A stretch of DNA of 64,000 bases from positions 1,257,259 to 1,321,258 of the forward strand of contig NC_016481.1 in the NCBI RefSeq assembly GCF_000227115.2, read 5' to 3'. Positions within the stretch are counted from its first letter, which is position 1. Every line of letters starts with the position of its first letter. The translations under genes were made by a program, and so were the position numbers. Positions 17,788 through 30,621 of this stretch are shown piece by piece. The notes under the pieces are model-generated. The model was not told the origin of the DNA and did no database searches. It saw only the letters and a program-made list of their open reading frames with translations. The DNA comes from Naumovozyma dairenensis CBS 421 (taxonomy: Eukaryota; Ascomycota; Saccharomycetes; Saccharomycetales; Saccharomycetaceae).

Positions 17788-20367
17788 ATGTCTCAAAACC
17801 AAAACCAAAATCAAAACCAGAACCAGAACTCAAAACAAAATGGCGGTCAACAACAGCAACAGCAACAACAACAACCGAACAAGACTCAAGCTCCTCCATC
17901 AGGCTCCTCAGCAGCCACTACCACCACCAATAACAATGCACAAAGAACCAACGGTTCATTTTCAGCATCAGACCTTAATAGAATCGTATTGGAATATTTA
18001 AGTAAAAAAGGTTATCATCGTACTGAGGCCATGCTTAGAGCTGAAAGTGGACGTACCTTAACCCCAGACAACAAGCAATCACCTGCAAATACCAAAAATG
18101 GGAAATTAGTAGAACCATCTACTCAACCACCAGATCCGAGTAAGCTGGCAAAACCTATAAGTAACCCATCAACAGTATCATTGCCTTCCAAAAGGGATAA
18201 CACAGACACAGTCATATCATCTTCTCAAAATCTAGATCTTATTACATCTCCAGAAAATTATATGAGAGCTTACTCAATGTTGAAATTTTGGGTAGATTCT
18301 TCATTGGAAATTTATAAATCGGAATTGAATTATATCATGTACCCAATCTTCATTTATACATTCTTAACTTTAGTCTCCAAAAATCCAATCATAGCAAGAA
18401 GATTCTTCGATAAATACTGTTCTGATTTTAAAATAACTCATGGTACAGAAATTAATAGATTATTTAGTGTTAATTCTATGGATCACATAAAAGAAAATGA
18501 AATTGCTAGCGCGTTCCAAAATAATAGATTTACCATTACAATGTCAAGAACTACATTAAATTTATTATTATATTTCTTAAATGAAAATTCAAACGTTGGA
18601 GGATCTTTAATTATTAGTATTATAAATCAACATTTAAATCCAAATGTAGTAGATTCCATAACTTCAAAGGAAAAATTATCAGATGGGATTAAAACATTAT
18701 CAGATAGTAACGATGGGAAAACAAATAATAATGAATTGAATTCCACTCCAATTAAATTAGGTCCATTCCCAAAAGATGAAGAATTCGTTAAGGAAATTGA
18801 AACTGAATTGAAAATTAAGGATGAACAAGAAAGACAACAACAATTATTATCAAATGACAATGCTCAACCCATGGATCCCAGTAGGAACACTTTAATGCAA
18901 GAATTTAAATCAATGAATAACGAACCATATGAACAACAGCCAGGTCCTTCCAGTACTGCAGAACAACCTTCTCATGCGAACGAAACAACAGCAGGAGGAG
19001 GAGAAGAAGATGATAAAAAATTAGAAAACCCAACAATAACGCCAAATTCAAGCGTAACTCCAGCACCAATACCCACCCCGTCGTCGTCTACAGTGAAGAT
19101 AGAGAGCAATAATAATACTACCAAACAAACTGCTATTATGGAAAAGCAAAAAAATTTAAAACTTGAAGATTCTAAAGAAACATTAGAATCACCACCAAAG
19201 GATATGTTACCAATACCACCAAAAACAGCACTCGATATAAAATTAGAAATTCAAAAAGTGAAAGAATCTCGTGAATCAATAAGATTAAATAACTTACAAG
19301 CTGCATTACCAAGTGTTTGTCTTTATACATTCCATAATACAAACAGAGATATGACTTCTTTAGATTTTAGTGAAGATTCAAGATTGGCTGCTGGTGGTTT
19401 CCAAGATAGTTACATCAAACTATGGAGTCTTGACGGTTCTTCATTAAAAAAATACGGTGATGTTTCCTCCTCCCCGTCTCCGTCAGCAACGACTGCTGAT
19501 AAATATTCCAAAGATTTTACAAACACCACCTTAATAGGACACAGTGGAGCAGTCTATTCAACAAGTTTTAGTCCCGATAACAAGTACTTAATTTCAGGAT
19601 CTGAAGACAAAACAGTAAGGTTATGGTCCTTGGACACCAATACAACATTAGTCAGTTATAAGGGACACAATCATCCAGTTTGGGATGTCAAATTTTCACC
19701 ATTGGGTCATTATTTCGCCACTGCGTCTCATGATCAAACGGCAAGATTATGGTCATGTGATCATATATATCCATTAAGAATATTCGCAGGTCATCTAAGT
19801 GATGTAGATTGTGTTTCATTCCATCCAAATGGTTGTTACGTATTTACTGGTTCAAGTGATAAGACTTGTAGAATGTGGGATGTTTCCACTGGTGACTCTG
19901 TAAGATTATTCTTGGGTCATACAGCTCCTGTTATTTCTACTGCAGTGTCACCTGATGGTAGATGGTTATCTACGGGGAGTGAAGATGGTATAATTAATGT
20001 GTGGGATATAGGTACAGGGAAAAGATTGAAATTAATGCGTGGTCATGGTAAGAATGCAATTTATTCATTATCATATTCGAAAGAAGGTAATGTGTTGGTA
20101 AGTAGTGGTGCTGATCATTCTGTTCGTGTTTGGGATTTGAAAAAAGCTACCGCTGAACCAAGTGCGGAACCTGAAGAACCTTTCGTAGGGTATTTAGGTG
20201 ACGTGACTGCATCAATTAATCAAGATATTAAGGAATACGGACGTAGAAGAACAATAGTACCTACAAGTGACTTGTTAGCTTCATTCTATACTCGAAGAAC
20301 ACCAATATTTAATGTGAAATTTACGAGAAATAATCTAGTGTTGGCAGGTGGGGCATATAGAGAATAG
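17788..20367 (+). CDS. TAF5: TAF5, WD40 subunit of TFIID and SAGA
   Basis: TBP-associated factor shared by TFIID and SAGA, needed for RNA polymerase II initiation and complex integrity. The first ATG is at 17788 (859 residues, S. cerevisiae 798). The N-terminus is an (Asn-Gln)n and poly-Gln tract. It is followed by a LisH motif at about 62-87 (DLNRIVLEYLSKKGYHRTEAMLRAES) and the TAF5 NTD2 domain at about 155-290. A long disordered Pro/Ser/Glu-rich linker leads to a C-terminal WD40 propeller from about 525. Clear repeats are seen, such as GHSGAVYSTSFSPDNKYLISGSEDKTVRLWSLD and the next four. The protein ends LVLAGGAYRE, as expected for the family. The same frame stays open for 80 codons after its TAG. 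Confidence 0.97.
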   Translation: MSQNQNQNQNQNQNSKQNGGQQQQQQQQQPNKTQAPPSGSSAATTTTNNNAQRTNGSFSASDLNRIVLEYLSKKGYHRTEAMLRAESGRTLTPDNKQSPANTKNGKLVEPSTQPPDPSKLAKPISNPSTVSLPSKRDNTDTVISSSQNLDLITSPENYMRAYSMLKFWVDSSLEIYKSELNYIMYPIFIYTFLTLVSKNPIIARRFFDKYCSDFKITHGTEINRLFSVNSMDHIKENEIASAFQNNRFTITMSRTTLNLLLYFLNENSNVGGSLIISIINQHLNPNVVDSITSKEKLSDGIKTLSDSNDGKTNNNELNSTPIKLGPFPKDEEFVKEIETELKIKDEQERQQQLLSNDNAQPMDPSRNTLMQEFKSMNNEPYEQQPGPSSTAEQPSHANETTAGGGEEDDKKLENPTITPNSSVTPAPIPTPSSSTVKIESNNNTTKQTAIMEKQKNLKLEDSKETLESPPKDMLPIPPKTALDIKLEIQKVKESRESIRLNNLQAALPSVCLYTFHNTNRDMTSLDFSEDSRLAAGGFQDSYIKLWSLDGSSLKKYGDVSSSPSPSATTADKYSKDFTNTTLIGHSGAVYSTSFSPDNKYLISGSEDKTVRLWSLDTNTTLVSYKGHNHPVWDVKFSPLGHYFATASHDQTARLWSCDHIYPLRIFAGHLSDVDCVSFHPNGCYVFTGSSDKTCRMWDVSTGDSVRLFLGHTAPVISTAVSPDGRWLSTGSEDGIINVWDIGTGKRLKLMRGHGKNAIYSLSYSKEGNVLVSSGADHSVRVWDLKKATAEPSAEPEEPFVGYLGDVTASINQDIKEYGRRRTIVPTSDLLASFYTRRTPIFNVKFTRNNLVLAGGAYRE

Positions 20368-23466
<3,099 letters not shown>

Positions 23467-23931
23467 ATTTAAGAAGGAAAAAACTCTTGTACTTTTCTAA
23501 AATTAAATATCCATAACATGATTAATGAAATATATTATTATTACTGTTTTTACGTCATCTAAATCTTTTTTTTTGCTCTTTACTTTATGACTTAGCTATG
23601 TAACGTACGTACTAATTTTTAAAATTGATAAACTAGTAACTTCTCAATCGTATATTCCATTAAATGTTTCCATAGACAGTAAAGGTGAGCCTTTAATTGA
23701 CCTCGTCGTTGATGTGAAGCATTTGCGAGACAGTCGCCTATTGAAAAATTTCGTGTTTTATAGTAACTTGCTTGGTGATACTCCAAAGTCTGACGTTGTT
23801 TTGAATGAGGAACTTGTTTCATAAGTAACTCTTTATCTAAAAAGTAAGCTATTGGAAAAAGGAGGCCAATACCATTATTCTGCTGTATGTCTAGTCTCCA
23901 AAGATAGCATTACTTCAAATATCTCTAAAAA
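23467..23931. other. PGI1 3' flank / MSI1 promoter
   Basis: 465 bases. The 3' part of this gap holds an unexplained coding-like frame (23591-23824), listed separately. The remaining sequence is T-rich 3' UTR and a short MSI1 leader. Confidence 0.5.
23591..23824 (+). pseudogene. Coding-like fragment without a start codon
   Basis: After a TGA at 23588-23590 one plus-strand frame is open for 77 codons to a TAA at 23822-23824. From about 23627 its translation looks like a genuine protein end: KIDKLVTSQSYIPLNVSIDS, then KGEPLIDLVVDVKHLRDSRL, then LKNFVFYSNLLGDTPKSD. There is no in-frame ATG. No GTATGT-like donor is visible in the 160 bases back to the PGI1 stop, so a short first exon seems unlikely. 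It may be the surviving 3' piece of a decayed or truncated gene. I do not recognise the family. A chance open frame cannot be excluded. Confidence 0.35.
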
Positions 23932-25191
23932 ATGGCTACTGAAAGTACTGCACAAGAACAAAGCACGATTCCAAATGATTTACAACAGAGATACAGTAAT
24001 TGGAAAAAGAATACAAAATTGTTATACGACTATTTGAATACGAATGCCACCAAATGGCCGTCGTTGACTTGTCAGTTTTTCCCTGATTTAGATACTACAT
24101 CAGATACCCATCGAATTCTGATATCTTCATTCACATCATCACAATTACCTGAAGATGAAGCCATTCATATATCTAAGATATCAACTTTAAAACATTTAAA
24201 TTGGGCATCAGTTAATAATTTTGACATGGATGAAATGGAATTCAAACCAGATACAAATTTGAAGCTTCCCTCTAAACATTTAGTCAATGATCTCACAATA
24301 AAATTCCCCAATGGTGATTGTAACAGAGCAAGATACCTTCCTCAAAACCCAGATGTCATCGCAGCTGCTTCTTCTAATGGATCAGTTTATATATTCGACA
24401 GGACGAAACATGGGTCCTCTAGAATAAGGCAATCTAAGAATTTGAAACCTTATGATGCAGTCCTTTTCAATAATTCAGAAACTGTAGAAGAATTACATGA
24501 GAATACCAATGAAGCGATCTCCTTGGCTTGGAATTATCAAAAAGAAGGTACCTTGGCATCATGTTATTTACAGGGACAAGTTCAAATATGGGATATCAAA
24601 CAATATTTTCATTCAAACCCTGTATTAGACAAACCGGTGCTCAATATACAATTTGATGCATTGGGCGTAAATGATGTGAGTTGGATGCCATCTCATGATT
24701 CATTATTTGTAGCATGTGGTGAAAGTGATACATTAGCTTTATTTGATCAAAGAATCGGGAAGGAAGTGTCAAGAATAGCACAAAATAGACACAATGGAGG
24801 TGTAAATTCGTGTAAATTCAATTATCAAAATAATATGTTACTTGCATCTGCTGATAGTGAAGGGTTAGTAAACATGTGGGACATACGAAATTTGGACCAG
24901 TACCCTATCAAATCAATAAATCATGGGTCATCGATATCAACAATTGAATGGAACCCGAACTTAGACACCATTATTGCGACAGCTGGTCAAAATGATGGAT
25001 TAGTTAAACTTTGGGATGTTTCGAACACCGATAATGAATTATTGTTTGTACATGGGGGACATATGCTAGGCGTCAATGATATATCTTGGGACTTGCATGA
25101 TTCATGGTTAATGTGTAGTGTTTCAAATGATAACTCTATTCAAATATGGAAACCTGCTCACAATTTGGTAGAAGCAGAACAGAGGGTTTGA
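23932..25191 (+). CDS. MSI1: MSI1, WD40 subunit of chromatin assembly factor CAF-1
   Basis: The p50/RbAp48-type subunit of CAF-1, which deposits H3-H4 behind replication forks. Overexpression in S. cerevisiae also dampens Ras/cAMP signalling. The 419-residue protein (S. cerevisiae 422) starts with the family's N-terminal histone-H4-binding helix (YSNWKKNTKLLYDYLNTNATKWPSLTCQF). It continues as a WD40 propeller with repeats ending in MWDI, KLWDV and QIWKP, for example SADSEGLVNMWDIRNLDQYP and TAGQNDGLVKLWDVSNTDNE. The start ATG at 23932 follows TCTAAAAA. The order PGI1-MSI1-AIM4 matches S. cerevisiae. Confidence 0.95.
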   Translation: MATESTAQEQSTIPNDLQQRYSNWKKNTKLLYDYLNTNATKWPSLTCQFFPDLDTTSDTHRILISSFTSSQLPEDEAIHISKISTLKHLNWASVNNFDMDEMEFKPDTNLKLPSKHLVNDLTIKFPNGDCNRARYLPQNPDVIAAASSNGSVYIFDRTKHGSSRIRQSKNLKPYDAVLFNNSETVEELHENTNEAISLAWNYQKEGTLASCYLQGQVQIWDIKQYFHSNPVLDKPVLNIQFDALGVNDVSWMPSHDSLFVACGESDTLALFDQRIGKEVSRIAQNRHNGGVNSCKFNYQNNMLLASADSEGLVNMWDIRNLDQYPIKSINHGSSISTIEWNPNLDTIIATAGQNDGLVKLWDVSNTDNELLFVHGGHMLGVNDISWDLHDSWLMCSVSNDNSIQIWKPAHNLVEAEQRV

Positions 25192-25553
25192 ATTGTAGAT
25201 AAATATAGGAAATGATAGTACGTTGGGAAAACTTATGCATACGATACCATTAAATAACTACATAGACTATTTCTTAAAATGTTGTGATCCTAATTTTATG
25301 ATATAGACGTGAGATAAATTAGTTTTGGGCTATCATCAAAATGGATTGCTCGTTATATCCATAACACAGTTGTTTACATGCAATCATGTATTTGTAATTT
25401 GTCCCTGATTTAAAATATCCAATTGTAAAAACCATCTGTATCATCTACAATATCTAACAATTCAATGAATAGAATAGAAAAGTATTGGTCCATGTAATGA
25501 GTGATCAATACTCTACTTCAAGTAGGATTAATACATACATAACAATTGTCACC
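25192..25553. other. Convergent 3' spacer MSI1 / AIM4
   Basis: 362 AT-rich bases between convergent genes. Nothing beyond generic 3'-end signals is seen. Confidence 0.5.
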
Positions 25554-26051
25554 TCATTTAGGATATAAAACATTCTCCAATCCATGCATTATTGGATCAA
25601 TGTCAGGTCCTTTTCTAACAAAGGTCGACGGATTATACGGAATATTCCTGAATTGTTCCGATGGAGCACTACCAGTTGGATTCCAATCTTCGTCGTAAAA
25701 TATGCTTCTTTTACCAAGCTCTGTAGGTGTTTTGATCGTATTATCGTCGTTGTTCTTACTACCTAAACCATGTTTCTCCATAAAATTCAAATCATCTTCC
25801 AAGGACCGTATGTCATCCTTTACTCTTGGATTTGAATCAGATTTATTTCGCAAGGATTCAAGTTGCTCCTGAAGTTTTTGTCTGTTAGCATGTTTCAATT
25901 TAGAAATCCTATTATTTGTTCGTAGGTCTCTAGCACGTTCGTAATCTCTCCTCTTTAAATTAGTTCCTATTTGCGAAGTTAGTAAAAAATATTCAGATTC
26001 AAATATACATAATTCTCAGGTAGTAAACAAACACATACTTGAAGGATCCAT
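25554..26051 (-). CDS. AIM4: AIM4-like protein, two exons
   Basis: Homologue of S. cerevisiae Aim4 (YBR194W), linked to mitochondrial inheritance and nuclear-pore interactions. Its molecular function is unknown. The gene is spliced. Exon 1 is 26051-26039 (13 bases, ATGGATCCTTCAA). The intron is 26038-25967 (72 bases, GTATGT donor, TACTAAC branch site at 25984-25978, AATAG acceptor only 11 bases after the branch box). Exon 2 is 25966-25554. The spliced frame encodes 141 residues beginning MDPSRTNLKRRDYERARDL. The conserved block is IFYDEDWNPTGSAPSEQFRN, then IPYNPSTF, and matches the S. cerevisiae pattern IFYDKDWNPRGTAPSHYRNI. To my knowledge AIM4 in S. cerevisiae has no intron. The gene is divergent from MED8. 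Confidence 0.85.
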
Positions 26052-26297
26052 TTTTTAATTGATAAATATTGTTCTTTATTATTCAAGCATCTATTTCTTG
26101 TTTATTTTATAGTTTCACTTACCTTATATTTCATTAATATGTAACTAGAAGCTTTATCCGGAGACATTTTTGACATAAAAGTGAAAAATATCAGATGCCA
26201 TCAAGAACAAAATCACCACTTAGAAAGAAGAACTACTGTCACAGACTGCAATTGAAAAGGTATCACAAAAGGAATTCAACCAGAAATATTATACGAG

Positions 26298-26954
26298 ATG
26301 TCTCAACCCACTGGAATAGATGCTAGTGTTGTTCCAACAAATACTCTACAAGATGAACTTAAGCCTAATTTCGGTGGCATCCCAACACAAGCATTAGATG
26401 CTGTTAGAATGAGGTTAGCACAGCTTACACATTCTTTGAGGAAAATTAGAGATGATCTTTCTCGTGCAGAACTGCCGCAATGGTACTCGTTACAATCCCA
26501 ATTAAACGTTACTTTGGCACAACTGGCCTCTGTGACATCTACTTTACAACACTTCCAAGATACTTTAGATTCTACAGTGGTTTATCCCCTACCAAAATTC
26601 CCTACGACATCACACGAAAACTTATTGACCACATTATTAAGGAAAAAGAATGCACCAGACGTTGATGAATGGATTAATAATTCAAAGGAGGCTTTAGGCA
26701 TGGATCCGAACGTGCAAAATGTGAAGGAATTGGAAAGATCATTACAAGAAGATAAAGATATTACGAAATGGGCGTTAGAAACTGTTGCCACGGAATTTGA
26801 AAAACATAATTTCAAAAATATATCTGAGAATGACCTGATAAATAGAAATATTACAGCAAATACTTCATATAAACCGAAGAAGCCATTTTCTGTCGAAAAT
26901 ATACTCAGCTTCACATACCGAGGCGAAACTAAGAATCCAAGTGAAGCTGCCTAA
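26298..26954 (+). CDS. MED8: MED8, Mediator head subunit
   Basis: Subunit of the Mediator head module. It bridges Med18/Med20 to the rest of the head and contacts TBP. The 218-residue product (S. cerevisiae 223) carries the highly conserved N-terminal helical region QALDAVRMRLAQLTHSLRKI, then the SLQSQLNVTLAQLASVTSTL and DTLDSTVVYPLPKFPTTSHE helices (about 30-115). A variable linker follows, then the C-terminal helix KPKKPFSVENILSFTYRGE that binds Med18/Med20. The length, both conserved ends and the neighbours AIM4 and RIM2 make the call firm. Confidence 0.96.
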   Translation: MSQPTGIDASVVPTNTLQDELKPNFGGIPTQALDAVRMRLAQLTHSLRKIRDDLSRAELPQWYSLQSQLNVTLAQLASVTSTLQHFQDTLDSTVVYPLPKFPTTSHENLLTTLLRKKNAPDVDEWINNSKEALGMDPNVQNVKELERSLQEDKDITKWALETVATEFEKHNFKNISENDLINRNITANTSYKPKKPFSVENILSFTYRGETKNPSEAA

Positions 26955-27142
26955 GAGACAAATACTCTAATAAATATTTGAATGGTAATATATATATATA
27001 TATATAAAATACATTGTGTGTCTATGGATATTTACATGATTTGAAAATTAATGCAATAAAACTTATAAATAAAAAACAAGAGAAAGGTTTCAAGAATTAG
27101 GAAGAAAAAATATCACTATTCGTATCCTCAAATTAATTCCTA

Positions 27143-28270
27143 TTATGAGAGAAGTCTTATCATTAGTTCCCAAGTTCCAAACATGATTATACTATTTGGC
27201 ACTGTTCTCATTAAATGTGGCGTTAGACCGCTATACATTGATGCCAAACCTTCTTCTTTCATAATAACCTGGAAACTTTGAAGCAAACCTGTATATTTCA
27301 ATTTCCCATTCTCCTTGGGCATTTGCCTCAGTCTTGTTCTTACAACTTCGTGAGGATAAGTGACTATACTTGCAACGAATTTTGCTAAACCCGCACTACC
27401 GGATCTCTGACACCATTCTTTGATTTTATCCGCAGTAGTCTTATTTCCCTCATGACCGAACTTCCTCATGGAACGCCTCTTGATTACGTGTTTCATTTGT
27501 TCATATAGTAACCATTGTAAAATACCTTCGACAGAACCTAAATATGATGCACTCAACCCTTTATATAGGCCATAAATACCTTCGGTTCTAACGACACTTT
27601 TCAGACAATCCCAAGAATTTTTGTATTTCTTAGTGGTTCCAGCTTTATCTAATTGAACTCTTGTTTTAATTAACCATATCGGGTTAGTTGCAGTGGACGT
27701 GGCCCAGCCAGCGGTTGCTGCCGCCATAAGATGTATAAAAGGCGCCTCCTGACCATTATTAAATGCCTTTGAATATATTTCTTTCGTAGTCCCATACGTG
27801 AAGAAATTAATACTTCTTGCTGGGATAACACCAACCAGATTTGGTCCCAGACCTTTGAACAAACTTCGAAACCCTTCACGTTTATAAACATTTCCCAGAA
27901 TACCAAAAGTTTCTTTGAAATGAGTCCCACCTTGAATAATTGAGTTCAGTATCTTAGAATTTGATGTCATCGTCGTAGCAGATTTAACTTTAGATTTATA
28001 AATTGATTGATAAATGTCACTTTGAAGTCTTGTCTTAACTAAATCGAATGGACAAGTGACGACTGCACCAGCCATACCACCGATACCACCTGCTACGAAA
28101 TGAACCCATGGTTTCACATTGGGATGATTTTCTACAGTTTCTTCATCTTTTTCCCTTGGCAATTGCTGAGCATATCTTTGAGTAGATGCCTTCTCGTCAC
28201 TTCCTAAATACGGTATGGACTCAATAGCCTCTTCCTGTAGATCTTCTAACGACGGTTTCTTCTTCGTCAT
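27143..28270 (-). CDS. RIM2: RIM2, mitochondrial pyrimidine nucleotide carrier
   Basis: Mitochondrial inner-membrane carrier (SLC25 family) that exchanges pyrimidine nucleoside triphosphates. It is needed for mtDNA maintenance and has been linked to iron handling. The 375-residue protein (S. cerevisiae 377) has the threefold carrier structure. The three signature motifs are CPFDLVKTRLQSD, NPIWLIKTRVQLDK and YPHEVVRTRLRQ. The NPIW replacement of the usual proline-acidic motif in repeat 2 is a known feature of the pyrimidine-carrier subgroup. The N-terminus (about 55 residues) is acidic and hydrophilic. Confidence 0.96.
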   Translation of the reverse strand: MTKKKPSLEDLQEEAIESIPYLGSDEKASTQRYAQQLPREKDEETVENHPNVKPWVHFVAGGIGGMAGAVVTCPFDLVKTRLQSDIYQSIYKSKVKSATTMTSNSKILNSIIQGGTHFKETFGILGNVYKREGFRSLFKGLGPNLVGVIPARSINFFTYGTTKEIYSKAFNNGQEAPFIHLMAAATAGWATSTATNPIWLIKTRVQLDKAGTTKKYKNSWDCLKSVVRTEGIYGLYKGLSASYLGSVEGILQWLLYEQMKHVIKRRSMRKFGHEGNKTTADKIKEWCQRSGSAGLAKFVASIVTYPHEVVRTRLRQMPKENGKLKYTGLLQSFQVIMKEEGLASMYSGLTPHLMRTVPNSIIMFGTWELMIRLLS

Positions 28271-28939
28271 CGTTTAACCAGTTAGAACCTTTTCTTATAG
28301 TGTCTGGCTTCTTACTATAATAAATACGTTTTGGAGTCTTCTACGCTAGTATTCGGAAAGGATAGTAACTAAGTGCGAAGGCTCTAACTCTTAAAATGCT
28401 GGCCTAATGGAAAAGATCCCGATCAACACAGCGAACTTAGTACTTAACCTTGGTTTATTCACTGATGATCGAAGGTTACTCGTATTGCAGATGCTAACGG
28501 CTTAACTGACAATGCCATTATTTTATTTTCGTTGTGTTTCCAGTAAACAGACAAGATTTCTTAAGCGAGCGTCTTAAATCTAAAAAAAATCTACAATAGT
28601 GAACTGTCACATTTACTACAGTGGAGATGTCACTTTTTCTGTAATATATTCATTACTCTGAACGTACTAGCTTAATTCGGTAAAGATGTTCAGTTAGTAT
28701 CCTTTGCTTCACAATACACATTTGTCTTATCATCTGTAAAGCTATCCATTTTTGAGTTTTACGACGAAAAATAAAGATACAATGACATAAAACGATGAGA
28801 AAAGAATCTGGTAAAACTTAAAACGTTCAGTGTACAATTGACACCATTTATTAATTATATACTATATGGAAAAGCAGATAGATATATATAAAACACCAAT
28901 CCACCTAAAAAATTCAGTAAAGAATGCATCCAAAATAAA
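28271..28939. promoter_or_regulatory. RIM2 promoter / RPL21 3' flank
   Basis: 669 AT-rich bases. No RNA gene, repeat or further frame is supported. Confidence 0.45.
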
Positions 28940-29864
28940 TTAAATGAAAGTTTCGTATGGAACTGGAGCCAAAGTTTGAGGAACATTACCTTCAGTGGAA
29001 ACAACACGGGCTTCTCTTGGTTGAGCTGGTTGTCTCTTTAATTGAACAGCTTCACCCTTAGCCTTAGCTTCGACTCTCTTGGCAGCGTTACTCTTAACTC
29101 TGTCCAAAAATTCTTGTCTACACTTGGAGTGCTTGATATGTTCAATTCTCAAGTTCAATCTCTTTTCTAAATATCTGTTACCAACCATCTTGTTGATGAT
29201 GACACCAACGGAGGACTTGGTGACGTTGTAAACAACACCGGTCTTACCTTGGTAGAACTTGTGTGGCATACCCTTTTGGATAGAACCGTTAGCCTTGATG
29301 TCGACAATGTCACCAACTTTGTAGACCTTCAAGTATGTTGACAAAGCAATGGCACCATGCTTTCTGAAGTCACGTTGGAACATGTAACGAGTACGAGATC
29401 TGTAACCGTGTCTATATTAAAAAGGGAAAGTTTAAAAATAATAGTATCATAATTATTTTCAGTAGTTTTGTCAGTAATTTGTTCGTATCATTTTTTGTTG
29501 TGCTCTTATTGGCTTCGACTTAGATATATTAATACATTAGCGCAAATTATCATCGATAGTTAAAAAGTCATTGTGTTTCATTGTTCTCATAGGTCATTGA
29601 ATAATGTTCATCAGGTATTTATTTTCATCATGCATTCAAAGTTCGGGGGTTTTCTTTTCAAAGGAATATATTAGTTAACTTATTTTTTGTGTATATTTTC
29701 TTCCTCAAAGTTCACTGTTAAATAGCTGAACGGATTCTCATCGTATTGGTTTCCAGTTGCGATATAAACTATTTATATTCAATTGAATATTTTCATATAA
29801 TTCGGTTTATGTATCAATCGTGTCGGCTTCAATTCTTCAGTTTTGTAACATACGATTTACCCAT
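28940..29864 (-). CDS. RPL21A: RPL21 (eL21), large-subunit ribosomal protein, two exons
   Basis: Cytosolic 60S ribosomal protein eL21, 160 residues as in S. cerevisiae. Exon 1 is 29864-29854 (11 bases, ATGGGTAAATC). The intron is 29853-29412 (442 bases, GTATGT donor, TAG acceptor). Exon 2 is 29411-28940. Joining them restores [20 protein letters not shown], the invariant N-terminus, so the intron position is the same as in S. cerevisiae. The best branch-site candidate is TACTGAC (29476-29470), a one-base variant of TACTAAC about 60 bases before the acceptor. Codon use is highly biased. It lies in tandem with RPS9, as YBR189W/YBR191W do in S. cerevisiae, so the A-copy symbol is by synteny. Confidence 0.96.
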
Positions 29865-30621
29865 TTTGAATTATTGTCCTTGTGTTGTTTGGCCTTTTTT
29901 TTTGCTATTAATTCACGAATTTAGCACTGCTTATTTTTAATAGTATTTTAATCACTGTTTGATGGAAATCGATCACCAAAGGAAAAGGCTGCACAGGCCG
30001 AAGATGCTGGGCGGTTAGGCAGGCTCCTTTCGAATGCTTGGAAGAAGAACATAGGAGATAGCGAAAGGAGATCTATGGGTCCCGTCAAGAGGTTCTGCTT
30101 GCTCCGTCTAAAATTTAGGCTTGGGAAACCAAAATTTCAAAATTGCGATGGCGCTTGAAATTTTTCAATTTCTTGAAACACCTCATTAATTTGCAAGAGT
30201 TGCGGTGTACTGATGGAAACTAACGTAACAGTCACGGGAAGGTGATGTTTGTTAAATTAGCCGCCGACGTAGCCGGTAGGGAACAATTCTCATAAGAAAG
30301 CAAATCCTTTAATTCACTGAAATTTATATAACAAAACAAGTTACCGGCTGTAACAGTAATGCTTTTCTAAGCTCCTTTTGCTTGAACAGAATTGCAATAT
30401 TGCATTCACAGAACGTCGGTTGTGATTGACTTTTGCGATTGACATGGACAGCGCAACAAAAACAACAACTTCGAGCAGGTTCAATAAAAACGTAATTAAA
30501 AGTATATAATTACGAAGTAAATTGAGAAAAGTTTGGGAGGGGGGTAAAAGTTCAAATTAAATTCAGAATGAAAAAAGATATACAGATATTATATTATACA
30601 GTTATTTTATCATGAATTAAT
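29865..30621. promoter_or_regulatory. RPL21 promoter / RPS9 3' flank
   Basis: 757 bases. A TGAAATTTTTCA block (near 30161-30172) and a weak Rap1-like sequence (GGGACCCATAGATCTC on the minus strand, about 30068-30083) are the only motif-like elements noticed, and both are weak. No gene is seen. Confidence 0.4.

Noticed and set aside
23619..23822. 67-residue minus-strand ORF between PGI1 and MSI1
   Set aside because: It is antisense to the more protein-like plus-strand fragment at 23591-23824 and is probably its shadow.
30068..30083. Rap1 site upstream of RPL21
   Set aside because: GGGACCCATAGATCTC on the minus strand has several mismatches to the consensus and no partner site, so it is not listed as a site of its own.
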